A stretch of DNA of 57,445 bases, taken from positions 1 through 57,445 of the forward strand of contig CAISHO010000128.1 in assembly GCA_903885165.1 (NCBI GenBank), in the 5' to 3' direction. Source of the stretch: an uncultured Nitrosomonadales bacterium. GTDB taxonomy: Bacteria > Pseudomonadota > Gammaproteobacteria > Burkholderiales > Gallionellaceae. The notes beneath the pieces are model-generated. The model saw only the letters and a list, made by a program, of their open reading frames with translations. It did no database searches and was not told where the DNA came from. Position numbers and translations under genes: made by a program. Positions 26,485-34,657 of this stretch are shown piece by piece (position 1 is the first letter of the stretch; every line of letters begins with the position of its first letter).

Positions 26485-27363
26485 ATGAACATGACTATCA
26501 TCGCACAGATGGCGGTAAGCGGTGCCCTGATGGGCATGGTGTATGCCCTGATCGCTTACGGCTTTCAGCTCACTTACGCGACCAGCAAAAGCATTAATTT
26601 CGGCCAGGGCGAGCTGGTGATGCTGTCGGCCTTCTTTAGCCTGACCCTGCTCAATTTGGGTGCACCTTACTGGTTGATGGTGATAGGCGGCTTGTTGTTT
26701 GGTGCCGCCATGGGACTGGTGGTTGAGCGCGCCTGTGTGCGTCTGGCGCTGGAGCAAAAGAGCGAAGGCTGGATCCTGCTCACCATCATCTTCGGCCTGC
26801 TGGGTTTTTCTGCGGCGGAAAATATCTGGGGACGCGACGATAGGCCTTTCCCTTCGCCTATTTCATCCGATGCGCTCGATTTTTTTGGCATCAGTATCAC
26901 CGGACTTGAAATTGCGGTGGCCGTCGGCGTGCTGGCGGTGATGGGGGTGATCGAACTATTCAAACACAAGACTTTGCTGGGCAAGGCTTTTGCAGCGGTG
27001 TCGGCAGATCGCGATGCGGCCGAGCTGATGGGGATTTCTGCAACGAAAACTATTATGCTGTCCTACGGTTTATCCGGCATGGTGGCCGCGATGGCCGGGA
27101 TACTCATCTCACCGATCACGACAGTCGGACCTACTATGGCTTCTGCTCTGATTTTAAAGGCTTTTTCTGTTGCTGTGGTAGCGGGTCTCGATTCCGGCTT
27201 CGGCGTGGTGGTAATCGGTATCTGTCTGGGCGCGCTGGAGAGTCTGACCAGCTTTTATCTGGGCAGCGGCTGGCGTGAAGCCCCCGGATTGTTATTGCTG
27301 ATCCTGGCACTGGCGGTACGTCCGAACGGTGTGTTTGGCAAAGCCAACATACGCAAGGTATAG
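26485..27363 (+). CDS. livH: ABC transporter permease, LivH type
   Basis: First transmembrane subunit of the high-affinity uptake system. The 292-residue, mostly hydrophobic product starts MNMTIIAQMAVSGALMGMVYALIAYG. It has the LivH signatures TSKSINFGQGELVMLSAF and AAVSADRDAAELMGIS in the cytoplasmic EAA-like loop that contacts the ATPase, and GLDSGFGVVVIGICLGALES near the end. The spacing to the binding protein gene is 49 bases, containing a hairpin. The gene symbol reflects family resemblance, not proven substrate. Confidence 0.88.
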   Translation: MNMTIIAQMAVSGALMGMVYALIAYGFQLTYATSKSINFGQGELVMLSAFFSLTLLNLGAPYWLMVIGGLLFGAAMGLVVERACVRLALEQKSEGWILLTIIFGLLGFSAAENIWGRDDRPFPSPISSDALDFFGISITGLEIAVAVGVLAVMGVIELFKHKTLLGKAFAAVSADRDAAELMGISATKTIMLSYGLSGMVAAMAGILISPITTVGPTMASALILKAFSVAVVAGLDSGFGVVVIGICLGALESLTSFYLGSGWREAPGLLLLILALAVRPNGVFGKANIRKV

Positions 27364-27405
27364 ATCATGTCAATAACGACTTGCCATGATCTCCCTCCTT
27401 TCCAA

Positions 27406-27438
27406 CCTTCCCCCGCAAATAAACACTGCGGGGGAAGG
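27406..27438. repeat. 12-bp perfect palindrome between livH and livM-livG
   Basis: CCTTCCCCCGCA and TGCGGGGGAAGG form a perfect stem with a nine-base loop in the 111-base gap between two operon genes. A C-rich lead (CTCCCTCCTTTCCAA) precedes it. No T-run follows. It resembles the other C-run/G-run palindromes in this window and is probably a dispersed repeat that may also process or attenuate the operon mRNA. Confidence 0.6.
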
Positions 27439-27474
27439 GGCAAACGAATCACTACGCACTTTTAATTTACGACC

Positions 27475-29418
27475 ATGCTGAAACGTTTATTGTTATTACG
27501 CGGCACCGAAATCATCGTCCTGGCGTTGCTCGCCTGTATCCCGTTGACGGTCAGCAACTCCTATCTGCTGGGCCTGTTAACGTTGCTGACCATCTACGGC
27601 ATATTGCTGATCGGTCTGGATGTGACGGTCGGTTATCTGGGGCAAGTGAATCTGGCGCAGGCCGCATTTTTAGGGCTGGGCGCCTACGCTGCGGGCTTGA
27701 GTGTTTCGCTGTTGGGCTTCGGCATGATGGGTGCACTGGGCGTGAGCCTGCTTGTCGGCCTTGTGCTGGGCGGCGTGCTGGCTTTTCCGGCATTAAGGCT
27801 GGAAGGCCCGCAGTTTGCTCTGGCTACGTTGAGTTTTTCCGCGTTGTCCACTACGGTGCTCAACGAGTGGGACGGACTGACCGGCGGCGCGCAGGGTTTG
27901 TCTTTGAATCGTCCGCCACTGTTCGGTCAGACGCTGGGGGCGTCCGGATTTTACTGGCTGTGTCTGGTTATACTGGCGTTAGTCTGGATGGGGATGCGTA
28001 ATTTACTCGCCTCGCAGTGGGGGCGCGCCTTTGAAGCGCTGCGCGACAGTCCGATTGCCACCGATGCGATGGGTGTGGGCACTTTCCGCCACAAGGTGGC
28101 TGGATTCGCGCTGGGTTCGTCGCTGGGCGGACTGGCCGGTGGCCTGTATGCGTTCAACTTTCAATATCTGCAGCCGCAAAGTTTTACTTACGATTTGATG
28201 GTGATTTTGCTGTTGGGTGTGGTGCTGGGCGGGCGCAAGAGTCTGTGGGGCGCTTTTTTCGGTGCATCGCTGATCGTGCTGCTGCCTAATCTGTTATCCA
28301 ACCGTATCTTGTTCGAGGTGATCTCGGCGGCAGGTTTGCTGCTGGCGCTGGTGGCGGGCGGACGCGGCTGGATGAAAAAAACCACTAAACCCTTTCAGGC
28401 TTTAGCGCCGGTGATCGCGATGGGTATGCTGGTGGCAGGCGGTTTCATGGTGGAGAACACGGAAAATTGGCGCAAGGCGATCTTTGCGCTGATGCTGTTT
28501 TCTGTCGTGGTTGGTTTGCCCGATGGCATAATGGGATTTGCCGCGCGTTATTTGACTAAACTTTTCCGTATTTCACCATCCGCCCTCCCGCCCGCGTCTA
28601 ATCTGGATGATGTGCTGCCACTCGGTAAATCATCTGGTGGCGTGCTGCTGGAGCTGCAAGCTCTCAAGCGCTACTTTGGCGGCGTCAAGGCGGTCGATGG
28701 TATCAATATGAAGGTGAAAAAGGGGCAGGTGCACGGTCTGATCGGTCCTAACGGTTCGGGTAAGAGCACGGCGGTGAATGTGATCTCGGGTCTGTATGCC
28801 CCGACCTCAGGCGAGATATTGCTGGGTGGCAAACCGTTGCCTCGTGGCAGTCTGTTTAAGGTCGCCCGCGCCGGGGTCTCCCGCACTTTCCAGAATCTGC
28901 AATTGTTTGGCGAGTTGTCCGCGTTGGATAACGTGATGCTGGCGTTAAAGGGCGCGTATCGCGTGCCGCTGCCATTGGTGTTGCTAGGTTTTTCACGTGC
29001 CGAGGACAGGCGCGCAAAGGCGGATGCGCTGGCACTGCTGGCGCTGGCCGGGCTTGCCGATCAGGCCGGGATGCGCGCCAAAGATTTGACCTACGGTGCG
29101 CAGCGTTTTCTTGAAATCGCCAGAGCACTGGCGCGTAAGCCGGAATTACTCATCCTCGATGAACCGGCTGCAGGCCTGGCCCATCCCGATGTGAGCGTGC
29201 TGGTGTCTATCATCAAGTCTATCCGTGAGCGCGGCATCACCATCATTTTGATCGAACATCATATGGATGTGGTCAGTGAATTGTGCGATACCGTGACGGT
29301 CATCGACAGCGGTCAGGTAATCGCAGAGGGGACGCCGGATGAGGTCAAGCGCGACCCGAAAGTCATCAAGGCGTATCTCGGTGTGGCACCAGATGAGCCA
29401 GTCGCCATGCCGGCTTAA
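27475..29418 (+). CDS. fused ABC transporter permease (LivM) and ATPase (LivG)
   Basis: A single 647-residue polypeptide carries both the second permease and the first ATPase. Residues about 1-325 are a LivM-like membrane domain (TVGYLGQVNLAQAAFLGLGAY, then AFEALRDSPIATDAMGV in the coupling loop). After further hydrophobic helices and a linker (about 325-395), the ATPase follows: ALKRYFGGVKAVDGINM, Walker A GPNGSGKST, Q-loop SRTFQNLQLF, signature region LTYGAQRFLEIARALA, Walker B LLILDEPAAGL, and the switch His in IILIEHHMDVV. No internal stop or frameshift is present, so the fusion is genuine. It lies between livH and livF. The start at 27475 is a plain ATG with a weak upstream purine signal. 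Confidence 0.92.
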   Translation: MLKRLLLLRGTEIIVLALLACIPLTVSNSYLLGLLTLLTIYGILLIGLDVTVGYLGQVNLAQAAFLGLGAYAAGLSVSLLGFGMMGALGVSLLVGLVLGGVLAFPALRLEGPQFALATLSFSALSTTVLNEWDGLTGGAQGLSLNRPPLFGQTLGASGFYWLCLVILALVWMGMRNLLASQWGRAFEALRDSPIATDAMGVGTFRHKVAGFALGSSLGGLAGGLYAFNFQYLQPQSFTYDLMVILLLGVVLGGRKSLWGAFFGASLIVLLPNLLSNRILFEVISAAGLLLALVAGGRGWMKKTTKPFQALAPVIAMGMLVAGGFMVENTENWRKAIFALMLFSVVVGLPDGIMGFAARYLTKLFRISPSALPPASNLDDVLPLGKSSGGVLLELQALKRYFGGVKAVDGINMKVKKGQVHGLIGPNGSGKSTAVNVISGLYAPTSGEILLGGKPLPRGSLFKVARAGVSRTFQNLQLFGELSALDNVMLALKGAYRVPLPLVLLGFSRAEDRRAKADALALLALAGLADQAGMRAKDLTYGAQRFLEIARALARKPELLILDEPAAGLAHPDVSVLVSIIKSIRERGITIILIEHHMDVVSELCDTVTVIDSGQVIAEGTPDEVKRDPKVIKAYLGVAPDEPVAMPA

Positions 29419-29436
29419 TAGAGGAAACTGACCAAA

Positions 29437-30153
29437 ATGCTTCAAGTTGAAAATTTGCATGCAGGCTATGGCACCAGCGAAGTTCTGACCGGGACCACGC
29501 TACACGTCAAGCAAGGCTCGGTTGTTGCGCTGATCGGCGCCAATGGTGCCGGCAAGACCACCACCATGCGCGCGATCTCCGGGATGATTAAGCCAGCTTC
29601 AGGGAGGGTCTTGCTGGGTGGGCAACCTGTGCAGGGATTGAGCGCTTCGCGTATCGCGAAACTGGGTCTGGCACACTCTCCTGAGGGTCGTAAAGTGTTC
29701 GGCCCATTATCCGTCGAGGATAACCTGCTGTTGGGCGCATACAATCATCTGCCGATGTTTTTCGGTTTTCGCGGCCGTGCTGCAGAGGGCCTTGAAAAAG
29801 TCTACGCGCTATTTCCGCGTTTGAAGGAGCGACGGCTGCAGGCGGCTGGCACCCTGTCTGGTGGTGAACAGCAAATGCTGGCGATCGGTCGTGCGCTGAT
29901 GGCGAATCCAAAAGTGATACTGCTGGACGAACCCTCCATGGGGCTGGCTCCCGTCATTGTGCAGGAAGTATTCAATATCATACGCAGACTCAAAGAGTCC
30001 GGCGTGACGCTGCTGCTGGTTGAGCAGTTCGCCAAGAGTGCACTTGAAGTTGCCGACTATGCTTATGTCATGGAGCGCGGTCGCATTGCGGTGGAAGGTA
30101 CACCCGCCCAATTGCATCAGAATGAACGGGTGATTGCCGCCTATCTGGGTTGA
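29437..30153 (+). CDS. livF: ABC transporter ATPase, LivF type
   Basis: Second ATP-hydrolysing subunit of the importer. The 238-residue product has MLQVENLHAGYGTSEVL, Walker A GANGAGKTT, Q-loop region LAHSPEGRKVFGPLSVEDNL, the LivF-type signature LSGGEQQMLAIGRALM, Walker B VILLDEPSMGLAP and the switch-His region that in LivF proteins is LLLVEQF. GAGGAAACTG lies just before the ATG, 18 bases after the fusion gene. It is the last transporter gene; a DsrC-like gene follows after 42 bases. Confidence 0.94.
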   Translation: MLQVENLHAGYGTSEVLTGTTLHVKQGSVVALIGANGAGKTTTMRAISGMIKPASGRVLLGGQPVQGLSASRIAKLGLAHSPEGRKVFGPLSVEDNLLLGAYNHLPMFFGFRGRAAEGLEKVYALFPRLKERRLQAAGTLSGGEQQMLAIGRALMANPKVILLDEPSMGLAPVIVQEVFNIIRRLKESGVTLLLVEQFAKSALEVADYAYVMERGRIAVEGTPAQLHQNERVIAAYLG

Positions 30154-30195
30154 AGATCGGTTAAAGAGCAAATTGGCTTTGAAGTGAGGGGATGT

Positions 30196-30510
30196 ATGGA
30201 CTTGCCAGATGTTGATGATGAAGGTTATCTAATTGATCCGTTAGCCTGGAATGTTGAAGTTGCACAAGAGTTTGCGCGCCAGGAACACATTCAACTGACA
30301 GACGAGCATTGGGATGCAATTCGCTTTATGCGCCAGTCATATACGGAGCATCAAGTAGCGCCCGATGTCAGGCATGTCATCAAACATCTCGCTCGGCGAC
30401 CAGGGACTGAATCGCGAAACAAGATATTTGAACTCTTTCCTTATGGCTATGTAAAACAAGCTTGTAAAATTGCCGGTATGAAACGTCCAAGAGCCTGGAG
30501 TACGGGCTGA
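30196..30510 (+). CDS. DsrC/TusE family protein lacking the penultimate cysteine
   Basis: Small sulfur-carrier family: DsrC carries sulfur for dissimilatory sulfite reductase, TusE for tRNA thiolation. The 104-residue product shows the fold markers DDEGYLIDPLAWN, LTDEHWDAIRFMRQSY and RNKIFELFPYGYVKQACKIAG. The flexible C-terminal arm ends MKRPRAWSTG. The upstream arm cysteine (KQAC, called CysB in DsrC) is present, but the penultimate cysteine used by both DsrC and TusE is replaced by a tryptophan, and the arm is two residues longer. Classical persulfide transfer through CysA is therefore unlikely; it may be a regulatory or variant paralogue. AGGGGA lies 4 bases before the ATG at 30196; an in-frame GTG four codons earlier is disfavoured. 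It may be co-transcribed with the transporter. Confidence 0.85.
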   Translation: MDLPDVDDEGYLIDPLAWNVEVAQEFARQEHIQLTDEHWDAIRFMRQSYTEHQVAPDVRHVIKHLARRPGTESRNKIFELFPYGYVKQACKIAGMKRPRAWSTG

Positions 30511-30571
30511 TCAAGCTTTCCGTTTGGAGTGTGCCACTATGTTGAGCTACACTTAGGTGACAATTGCGGAT

Positions 30572-30618
30572 ATTCACATGCCTGATATTTAACAAAGGCT
30601 TTATCGTGATATGTGAAT
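30572..30618. repeat. 8-bp inverted repeat upstream of the sensor kinase
   Basis: ATTCACAT (30572-30579) and ATGTGAAT (30611-30618) are exact inverted copies 31 bases apart, in the 254-base gap between the DsrC-like gene and the histidine kinase. Each could be half of an operator, or they could pair in RNA. No promoter could be fixed. The rest of the gap holds one doubtful 41-codon frame. Confidence 0.3.
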
Positions 30619-30651
30619 TAGAGTGGTTAACTGCGTGAGATTACTGTTTAT

Positions 30652-30777
30652 GTGTCGGAACATACTGCAATTGCATCTGAGACCAGTCGCTTCGTCAGGT
30701 CGTTCAATATCATCAAACAGGCGGATGATATTGAAAAAACTTTCAACCCGGAAGGCATAAGCGGATGTATGAACTGA
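30652..30777 (+). CDS. possible 41-residue ORF overlapping the histidine kinase start
   Basis: A GTG-initiated frame encodes a polar, protein-like sequence (SEHTAIASETSRFVRSF, then IIKQADDIEKTF) and stops 13 bases inside the kinase gene. No ribosome-binding site is seen; the frame stays open a few codons upstream to a TAA. It could be a translationally coupled small protein, the relic of a larger gene, or chance. I recognise no family. Confidence 0.25.
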   Translation: MSEHTAIASETSRFVRSFNIIKQADDIEKTFNPEGISGCMN

Positions 30778-33266
30778 CAAAAGGAAAAGGATTGCTGGCG
30801 GCTTGGATTCTGCTAGGCTGTGGGATCCTCGTTACTCTATTTGCTAGCTTCTATGTGAAGCACAGCATCGAGCAATCCGTATTTAAGCAACTGACATTTT
30901 CATGCGATCAGGCAACGCTCAAGATCCAGGATCGACTCAATACCTATGCCATGATACTTCGCGGCGGATCCGCCCTGTTTGCCGCGAAAGAAGAAGTCAG
31001 TCGTGACCAATGGCGTGCTTATGTCAACACTTTGCACGCTGACCAGAATGTCCCGGGGGTGCAGGGCATAGGATTTTCCCAACTGATTCGCCCGGGTCGA
31101 CTCGCTGATCATCTTGCCCGAGTTCGCGCCGAAGGATTTCCCGCCTATACCGTACGCCCGGGCGGTGAACGCGCCATCACGACATCAATCATCTATCTGG
31201 AGCCATTTAGTGATCGCAATTTGCGCGCCTTTGGTTTTGATATGTTCTCCGAACCTGTGCGCCGCACAGCCATGGAGCATGCCAGAGATAGCGGCGAGGC
31301 AGCCCTGACCGGAAAGGTAAAGCTGTTGCAGGAAACAGAAAAGGCAATCCAGGCCGGGGTGCTAATGTATTTTCCAGTCTATCGCAAGGACGCAAACCTA
31401 TCGACACTTGAGCTGCGGCGAGAAGCGCTGATCGGCTGGGTTTACAGCCCGTTTCGCATGAATGATCTGATGACTAACACGCTTTCCGATTTATCAGGCA
31501 GTGCAGGTCGCGCGATTGATTTGCACCTTTACGATGGTGAATCTCAGTCACCAGAAAATCTGTTGTTTGATAGTAACCCATCCAACACAGCAAAGGAAAA
31601 TTCGGCGTTCCATCTGCGTCGCGTCATTCAATTTGATCAGCATACGCAGTGGGTGCTGCAATTTGAAGATGTTGCCACTGCCTTGCAGTTCGATTACACC
31701 CAAGCATGGTTTACCTTGTTCGCGGGATTCGCGATCAGCAGCCTGTTGTTCGGACTGATGTTGTCGATCATCAACACGCGAGCCAATGCGAACAGGATTG
31801 CCGCAGGACTCACATCAGAAATCGGCGAACTTAGCCAGCGTCTCGCGCTTGCTGCTGATTCGGCCAGGATTGGTGTGTGGGATTACCATGTCAAAGAAAA
31901 TCGCCTGGTATGGGATAAATGGATGTATGCATTGTATGGTGTACGCGCAGAAGAATTTAGCGGAGCCTACCAGGCATGGCAACAAGGCCTACATCCGGAC
32001 GACCTGGCTCGCGGGGACAGGGAAATTAACGAGGCTTTGAGTGGTGCGCATCCATTTGACACTGAATTTCGGGTGGTCTGGCCGACGGGGGAAGTGCGCT
32101 ACCTCAAGGCTGACGGCATGGTGTTACGCAACGCCGACGGTGAAGCCGTGCGGATGATTGGGGTCAACTACGATATTACCGATCGGAAACTGAGCGAAAT
32201 TGCGCTGACAGAGCGTATGGAGCAATTGAACAGCATTTTTGCCCTCTCGCCGGATGGTTTCATCTCCTTCGATGAGGCACAGCGTGTCAAGTATGTCAGT
32301 CCTGCCTTTAGCGAGATGACAGGGTTGAGCGTCAATGAGATTGCCGGTCTCGATGAGGCACAGTTTACTGAAAAAATGGCCGCTATCTGCATCTCATCAC
32401 ACGCCTACCGCAGACCGGATGAATTGGCTTCCCTGAATGGCACGGAAGTCAGCAAAACTCCCCGGCGTGAATTAATCGAACTTATAGTTCCCGCCGGACG
32501 CACACTACAAGTGAGCCTGCGGAGCAACCATAACGTAGCGGATTCGAAGATGCTCCATTTTCGCGATGTGACCTATGAAACCGAGATCGATAGGATGAAG
32601 AGTGAATTTCTCTCCCATGCGGCACACGAATTGCGTACGCCCATGTCCAGCATTCTGGGGGGAAGCGAGTTATTGTTGGAACTCGAGCTGGATGCGCCCA
32701 CCCAGCGCGAACTGTTGGAAACCATACACCGTCAATCGTTATGGCTAGTCAAGATTATCAACGAGATGTTGGATCTTTCCAGAATCGAGGCGCGTGGCGG
32801 GCACGATTTGACCATTATCCCTGTCGATATTGCACAGCTTGTGCAGGATACGGTGGCTAATATGGCTGTCGCTGAGGAACGATGGAAAGTCATGCTTGAT
32901 CTGCCCCCGGGAGCGATCCATGCGCTGGCTGATATTTCTAAATTTCGCCAGGTGCTAAACAATATTATTGGCAACGCGATCAAATATTCACCGGAAGGTG
33001 GAGAAATTCGCGTAGCCATCATTACAGCACCTGGCCGGGTTGGTATCACGGTGAGTGATCAGGGGATCGGCATGACGCCCGCACAAATCCAGCATTATGG
33101 TGATCGCTTCTGGCGGGCAGACTCCACTGGAAATATTGCCGGCACTGGCCTGGGTGTGGCAATCGTCAAGGAGATTCTTTTGCTGCTGGGCGGCAGTCTG
33201 GATGTTACTTCGCAACCCGCTCAAGGTACGCAAGTTACTTTGTGGTTGCCTACACAGAGGGTATAA
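30765..33266 (+). CDS. CHASE-PAS-PAS membrane sensor histidine kinase
   Basis: The 833-residue hybrid-less sensor kinase has membrane helix 1 (about residues 10-30), a periplasmic CHASE domain (about 75-230: LRGGSALFAA, NVPGVQGIGFSQLI, FGFDMFSEPVRR), and helix 2 (about 310-332). PAS 1 (about 355-475) is of PAS_3 type with WDYHVKENRLVWD and HPDDLARGD, and PAS 2 (about 480-600) follows. The HisKA phosphoacceptor is in FLSHAAHELRTPMSSI, and the HATPase has NNIIGNAIKYSPEGG, DQGIGM and GTGLGVAIVKEIL. There is no receiver domain and no adjacent response regulator, so it is an orphan. GGCATAAGCGG before the ATG is a weak ribosome-binding site. The signal sensed is unknown; CHASE domains often bind small organic ligands. 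Confidence 0.93.
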   Translation: MYELTKGKGLLAAWILLGCGILVTLFASFYVKHSIEQSVFKQLTFSCDQATLKIQDRLNTYAMILRGGSALFAAKEEVSRDQWRAYVNTLHADQNVPGVQGIGFSQLIRPGRLADHLARVRAEGFPAYTVRPGGERAITTSIIYLEPFSDRNLRAFGFDMFSEPVRRTAMEHARDSGEAALTGKVKLLQETEKAIQAGVLMYFPVYRKDANLSTLELRREALIGWVYSPFRMNDLMTNTLSDLSGSAGRAIDLHLYDGESQSPENLLFDSNPSNTAKENSAFHLRRVIQFDQHTQWVLQFEDVATALQFDYTQAWFTLFAGFAISSLLFGLMLSIINTRANANRIAAGLTSEIGELSQRLALAADSARIGVWDYHVKENRLVWDKWMYALYGVRAEEFSGAYQAWQQGLHPDDLARGDREINEALSGAHPFDTEFRVVWPTGEVRYLKADGMVLRNADGEAVRMIGVNYDITDRKLSEIALTERMEQLNSIFALSPDGFISFDEAQRVKYVSPAFSEMTGLSVNEIAGLDEAQFTEKMAAICISSHAYRRPDELASLNGTEVSKTPRRELIELIVPAGRTLQVSLRSNHNVADSKMLHFRDVTYETEIDRMKSEFLSHAAHELRTPMSSILGGSELLLELELDAPTQRELLETIHRQSLWLVKIINEMLDLSRIEARGGHDLTIIPVDIAQLVQDTVANMAVAEERWKVMLDLPPGAIHALADISKFRQVLNNIIGNAIKYSPEGGEIRVAIITAPGRVGITVSDQGIGMTPAQIQHYGDRFWRADSTGNIAGTGLGVAIVKEILLLLGGSLDVTSQPAQGTQVTLWLPTQRV

Positions 33267-33506
33267 CTTGCCATGAATGCCGATCATAATAATGTCGCTA
33301 TGCGTCAGTTACTTAGCGCTTGATATGGGTAAATGACATCACTATGGAAGCGTTAAAATTAAAAATTTAGTTTCCGCATTCATGGTCTGACGAGCTAAAT
33401 TTCGTGAACAACCATTGTGTCTCGTTTTGAGGCAGGCACTAAAAATATAAAGCAGACAGACAACATAATTTATATTGCACATCGATTATATTATCTGGAG
33501 GTCAGA

Positions 33507-34475
33507 TTGGAAATATCACCTGTCGTTGAAGTCTCCGCTGCGGTGTTGCAGCGCCCGGATGGTTCATTCCTGTTAGCCCAACGGCCTGCCGGCAAAATAT
33601 GGGCGGGGCATTGGGAGTTTCCGGGCGGCAAGGTGGAAGCGGGTGAATCGAGTCGAGATGCGTTGGTACGCGAGTTGCGCGAGGAGTTGGGGATAGAAGT
33701 CATTACAGCCTATCCGTGGATTACCCGCGTATTTACCTATCCGCATGCGACCGTGCGCCTGAGTTTTTTCCGCGTCACAGCATGGCAGGGTGAGTTGTAT
33801 CCGCATGAAGGGCAGCAGTTTTCCTGGCAAAATCCCCATCAATCCCCCTTTGTTAATAAAGGGGGAAGTATGTGTTCGGTGTCTCCCATCCTTCCGGCCA
33901 ACGGACCGGTCATCCATGCGCTGGAATTACCCCATCTCTATGCCATTAGCAACGTCGCCGAGCTGGGTGTCGATGAGTTTTTGCAGCGACTGGAAATCGC
34001 CCTGCAAAATGGTTTGCGGTTGCTACAGTTGCGCGAAAAAAATCTATCGTCCGATGAGCTTCGTACCTTGGCGTATTGTGTCGTGAATATGGCGCATGAG
34101 TATGGTGCACGCGTGCTGATAAGCACTGATGTGGCGATGGCGAATGAGGCCGGTGCAGATGGTGTGCACCTGACATCAACGCAGCTTGCCGAATGCGCAG
34201 AGCGCCCCGCTGTGGCGTGGTGTGCGGCTTCCTGTCATTCTCGTGAAGAGTTGCGCAAGGCGGAAGCGCTGGGATGCGATTTCGCGCTGTTGAGTCCGGT
34301 GTTGCCGACGCTAAGTCACCCTGGTGCAGTTCATCTGGGCTGGGATCAGTTTTCAGTGATGGCGGCGGGTTTATCGATTCCGGTTTATGCGCTGGGTGGT
34401 TTGACTCACGTTGATATGCAAACTGCATGGCAGCATGGCGCGCACGGTATCGCGTTGTTGCGTCAGGCCTGGTAA
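33507..34475 (+). CDS. Nudix hydrolase fused to thiamine-phosphate-synthase-like domain
   Basis: The 322-residue two-domain protein is of the common proteobacterial 'Nudix/MutT + ThiE-like' type. Residues 1-110 are a MutT-like hydrolase with the Nudix box GKVEAGESSRDALVRELREE completed by LGI, likely cleaning oxidised nucleotides. Residues about 140-322 are a TenI/ThiE-type barrel (LRLLQLREKNLSSDELR, ISTDVAMANEAGADGVHL, VYALGGLTHVD). Start: TTG at 33507, with GGAGG five bases upstream, places the Nudix fold correctly; a GTG 30 codons earlier adds unrelated sequence. Oddity: about 12-15 residues between the domains (QNPHQSPFVNKGGS) come from a palindromic repeat inserted in frame. The 3' end overlaps the convergent yacG by 13 bases. 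Confidence 0.88.
   Translation: MEISPVVEVSAAVLQRPDGSFLLAQRPAGKIWAGHWEFPGGKVEAGESSRDALVRELREELGIEVITAYPWITRVFTYPHATVRLSFFRVTAWQGELYPHEGQQFSWQNPHQSPFVNKGGSMCSVSPILPANGPVIHALELPHLYAISNVAELGVDEFLQRLEIALQNGLRLLQLREKNLSSDELRTLAYCVVNMAHEYGARVLISTDVAMANEAGADGVHLTSTQLAECAERPAVAWCAASCHSREELRKAEALGCDFALLSPVLPTLSHPGAVHLGWDQFSVMAAGLSIPVYALGGLTHVDMQTAWQHGAHGIALLRQAW
33831..33867 (+). repeat. miniature palindromic repeat inserted in frame in the Nudix-ThiE gene
   Basis: It begins AATCCCCATCAATCCCCC and ends with a perfect 8-bp stem CCCCCTTT/AAAGGGGG over a six-base loop. It aligns well with the copy at 12788-12824, which is read on the opposite strand there. Its translation lies in the linker between the Nudix and ThiE-like domains, a place that can tolerate extra residues. 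Confidence 0.65.
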
Positions 34476-34657
34476 GTCGGAGAAGTGAATTCCTGCTGAT
34501 CATCGCCTGGGACTTCAACCCGGAATTCTTCGTCTGCCCATTTACCAAGATCGATCATCTTGCAACGCTCGCCGCAAAAAGGGCGAAAGCGATTGTTGGT
34601 ATCCCAAGGGGATTCCTTGCCGCAGTGGGGGCAGGCAACGATAGGCGGGCGGCTCAT
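34463..34657 (-). CDS. yacG: DNA gyrase inhibitor / zinc-binding protein YacG
   Basis: Small zinc protein that in E. coli binds GyrB and inhibits gyrase. The 64-residue product has the diagnostic Cys4 motif ACPHCGKESPW (CxxC) followed by NRFRPFCGERCKMIDLGKWA (CxxxC), then the acidic EEFRVEVP tail. The start at 34657 overlaps the stop of zapD (ATGA), so it is translated from the same message. A frame open slightly further upstream (TTG) is disfavoured. It converges with and overlaps the last codons of the Nudix-ThiE gene. Confidence 0.93.
   Translation of the reverse strand: MSRPPIVACPHCGKESPWDTNNRFRPFCGERCKMIDLGKWADEEFRVEVPGDDQQEFTSPTYQA

Noticed and set aside
33417-33506. Upstream GTG start adding 30 residues to the Nudix-ThiE protein
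   Set aside because: The added sequence is unlike any Nudix N-terminus, and a TTG with GGAGG five bases upstream fits the fold start exactly.
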